This document shows, in pieces, positions 62,588 through 64,000 of a stretch of 64,000 nt of DNA. The translations under genes and the position numbers were made by a program. Under the pieces are notes generated by a model. That model was not told the origin of the DNA. It was given only the letters and a program-made list of their open reading frames with translations, and did no database searches. Position 1 is the stretch's first letter; each line of letters begins with the position of its first letter. Source of the stretch: a virus; the IMG/VR virus record IMGVR_UViG_3300046616_000348, positions 1 through 64,000 of that record. One strand, given 5' to 3'.

Positions 62588-62778
62588 CAGCTGGCCTCCA
62601 TGAATTGGGCATCTGCCTGGTTGAGGAGCTTGGCGATCCGCCGGCCCAGCGACTTGCGCTGGGCAAGGGTGCCCTCTCGAATTTCGATGAGCTCGGTGCC
62701 GTCGTCGTCGACGACGAGCACGGTGTCGTCGACCTTGTCGCCCTCTTCAGGGCCGCTCATGCCGTAGCGGTCACGCAT
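62587..62778 (-). CDS. hypothetical protein, 63 aa
   Basis: The ATG at 62778 (MRDRYGMSGPEEGDKVDDTV) overlaps the upstream gene by 8 bp; the longer frame is a shadow. The product is acidic then basic-helical (TLAQRKSLGRRIAKLLNQAD). No family is recognised. Confidence 0.45.
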   Translation of the reverse strand: MRDRYGMSGPEEGDKVDDTVLVVDDDGTELIEIREGTLAQRKSLGRRIAKLLNQADAQFMEAS

Positions 62779-63028
62779 CCTCGTCCTCCTCTTCCTCGTC
62801 GGCCGCCACGACGAGCTGGTCGAAGGTCCACTCGCTGCCGCCCTCGCAGAGGAACAGCTGCTTGCCGCCTCGCGTCTTGGCGTAGGAGTCGTCGTAGAAA
62901 TGCTCGGTGCCCGAGTAGTCGAACTCGGGCGAGCCATCGTCGTTGATGCCGGAAATGCCGCACTTGCCGGGGGTGAGGACGAGGGCTGCGACGATCGCGT
63001 CGCCGTTCGGGGAGACGTAGGCTTTCAT
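62771..63028 (-). CDS. hypothetical acidic-tailed protein, 85 aa
   Basis: The ATG at 63028 follows GGAGGACTT. The protein (MKAYVSPNGDAIVAALVLTP, then WTFDQLVVAADEEEEDEDA) is small, Gly-rich and β-rich, with a strongly acidic tail that could mimic DNA. No family is recognised. Confidence 0.5.
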   Translation of the reverse strand: MKAYVSPNGDAIVAALVLTPGKCGISGINDDGSPEFDYSGTEHFYDDSYAKTRGGKQLFLCEGGSEWTFDQLVVAADEEEEDEDA

Positions 63029-63351
63029 TTGGGAAGTCCTCCTTCGCGGTCGGTGTCGATCGAGGTGCGATCGGGTCCGATGCGGACGTTGATGGGTTCT
63101 TCGTGGTGGGCGTCGTAGCAGTGGACGACGAGGTAGCTGCCCTGCTGCTCGATCCAGACCGATCGCTTCATCAGGTCGTCGCCGGGGGCGTCCTCGACGT
63201 CGACGATGATGTCCGTCTCGGTGATCCGGATGGTGACGTTGAACGGCACGCACTCGCCCTCGTCGTGGACGGATGGGTCGAGGGTGCGAAGGGTTCTGGC
63301 TAGACGGATGTCGGTGTTGGGCATGCGCTTGCCCGCGGTGTTTTCCGGCAT
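63025..63351 (-). CDS. hypothetical protein, 108 aa
   Basis: The ATG at 63351 (MPENTAGKRMPNTDIRLART) is preceded by an AGAGAGG-type site; the longer frame is a shadow. The product is β-rich (FNVTIRITETDIIVDVEDAP, then QQGSYLVVHCYDAHHEEPIN). No family is recognised. Confidence 0.45.
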   Translation of the reverse strand: MPENTAGKRMPNTDIRLARTLRTLDPSVHDEGECVPFNVTIRITETDIIVDVEDAPGDDLMKRSVWIEQQGSYLVVHCYDAHHEEPINVRIGPDRTSIDTDREGGLPK

Positions 63352-63371
63352 GGTGGCCTCTCTGCTTGGGG

Positions 63372-63806
63372 TCAGTTGAAGGTGGGGACGACGCCCGATT
63401 TCATGGCTTCGAGCTGGGCGCGGGTGAGCCACTGGGTGAGCAGCTTGTCGGACGAGTATTCGTGCAGCACGGTCCACCGGACGGAGCCGGGCTGGCCTCG
63501 GCTGACCAAGAACTCGACCTCGTGGCATTCGGGGCTGAAGCCCTCGCCATCCTCCGGGCTCTCAACGTCCATGCAGTAAGCGGCGCCGTGATTGCCGCTG
63601 ATCGTCACGCTGTGGCCGAAGGGGGCGGCGACGGTCTCGGCTGCGGTCAAGAGGTGCAGCAGCTCCTCGATATGCTCGAGCTCGAGGGTGAGGGCGGCGT
63701 GTTTGAGGGACGGGAACCAGTGCTCGCTGGCAGCGTCCTTGAGGAAGAGGTTGAAGCCGGGGCCGTCATCCTCGTCGTCGAACTCTTGGTGGGTGAAGAC
63801 GGGCAT
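63372..63806 (-). CDS. hypothetical protein, 144 aa
   Basis: The product starts MPVFTHQEFDDEDDGPGFNL, has a helical middle (LKHAALTLELEHIEELLHLL) and a β-rich end (HEYSSDKLLTQWLTRAQLEA). No known family. It overlaps no neighbour and has an AAAGGAT site upstream. Confidence 0.45.
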   Translation of the reverse strand: MPVFTHQEFDDEDDGPGFNLFLKDAASEHWFPSLKHAALTLELEHIEELLHLLTAAETVAAPFGHSVTISGNHGAAYCMDVESPEDGEGFSPECHEVEFLVSRGQPGSVRWTVLHEYSSDKLLTQWLTRAQLEAMKSGVVPTFN

Positions 63807-63820
63807 TGCGGGCGATCCTT

Positions 63821-64000
63821 TCAGGTGAGGTGACCCCAGTGCCGCACCATCGCGGCGGCCAGTCCGGGGCGAGTGAGGGAGCGGCGCGCCCCTCGGGAGG
63901 GGCTGCGCTGTTCGTTGTGCTGGCCGCTCTCCGTCTGGTTGGAGTAGCGGTCCTTGATGAGCGGGGCGGTGGGCGTCAGCTCGGGTAGGTTGTCGAGCCA
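63821..64000 (-). CDS. partial gene cut by the window edge
   Basis: On the minus strand the frame is open from base 64000 to TGA at 63821-63823, 59 residues with no stop. It is Arg/Ser-rich then hydrophobic (RSPSRGARRSLTRPGLAAAM, HWGHLT). The 14-bp gap to the next gene and the cluster's orientation support it as the 3' end of a further leftward gene. No family can be named from the fragment. Confidence 0.4.
   Translation of the reverse strand, partial: WLDNLPELTPTAPLIKDRYSNQTESGQHNEQRSPSRGARRSLTRPGLAAAMVRHWGHLT

Noticed and set aside
1-64000. CRISPR arrays, tRNA or rRNA genes and insertion sequences
   Set aside because: No regularly spaced direct repeats, no cloverleaf-like sequence with a GTTCGAATC-type arm, and no transposase with terminal inverted repeats was found on reading either strand.

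Overview
The window is 64 kb of a temperate tailed phage (or an intact prophage), GC-rich and very densely coded. No chromosomal housekeeping gene, rRNA, tRNA or CRISPR array is visible. The virion is a contractile-tailed (myovirus) type: lambda-like packaging and head genes are joined to a P2-like tail module. An alphaproteobacterial host, probably Hyphomicrobiales, fits the GC-rich codon use, the DUF2312/GapR-like protein and the style of the small hypothetical genes. That host is inferred; nothing here proves it.

Layout. 0-32.9 kb, rightward: a repressed promoter and HNH endonuclease; a gpZ-like tail protein and small membrane or secreted proteins; terminase small and large subunits; gpW-like joiner; portal; a single-chain prohead protease / scaffold / major capsid fusion; DUF2190 protein; connector proteins. 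The tail follows in P2 order: V, W, J, I, DUF4815 protein, fibre, a cargo block with a glycosyltransferase and a DUF1353 protein, FI sheath, FII tube, E/E' (predicted -1 frameshift), tape measure, U, D, X. A DUF2829/Tad2-like gene (candidate anti-Thoeris protein), an SGNH-hydrolase virion protein and a lysis cassette (endolysin, i-spanin with embedded o-spanin, holin, RlpA-like protein) end the block at a hairpin near 32.9 kb.

32.9-44.5 kb, leftward: small genes, a tyrosine integrase beside a candidate attP (four copies of a 14-bp arm-like repeat flanking about 230 bp), then early genes: SMC/RecF-like ATPase, a protein ending in an OmpR-like winged helix, SF1 helicase, DUF968-like protein, DEDDh exonuclease, candidate annealing protein and a PD-(D/E)XK exonuclease. 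44.5-45.8 kb is the immunity switch: a CI-type repressor facing a Cro-like gene, with operators on both sides. 45.8-52.75 kb, rightward: DUF2312-like protein, RuvC-like resolvase, SSB, an adenine-methyltransferase-like protein and a Toprim/AAA primase-helicase, ending at a perfect 11-bp hairpin. 52.76-64 kb, leftward: about 25 short, mostly unrecognised, tightly packed genes plus one DUF4942-type methyltransferase, running off the window edge.

How it works together. Seven copies of an imperfect palindrome (consensus TTATnCGnnnCGnATAA) lie at four separate regulatory points: the HNH-gene promoter, the integrase leader, the left early promoter and the repressor/cro gap. Three of them share the 10-mer CGTATTGACG, which carries a -35 box. 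One repressor therefore probably controls integration, recombination, replication and the left-end operon together. The least understood parts are the right-end leftward cluster, the cargo block between fibre and sheath genes, and the genes between integrase and ATPase.
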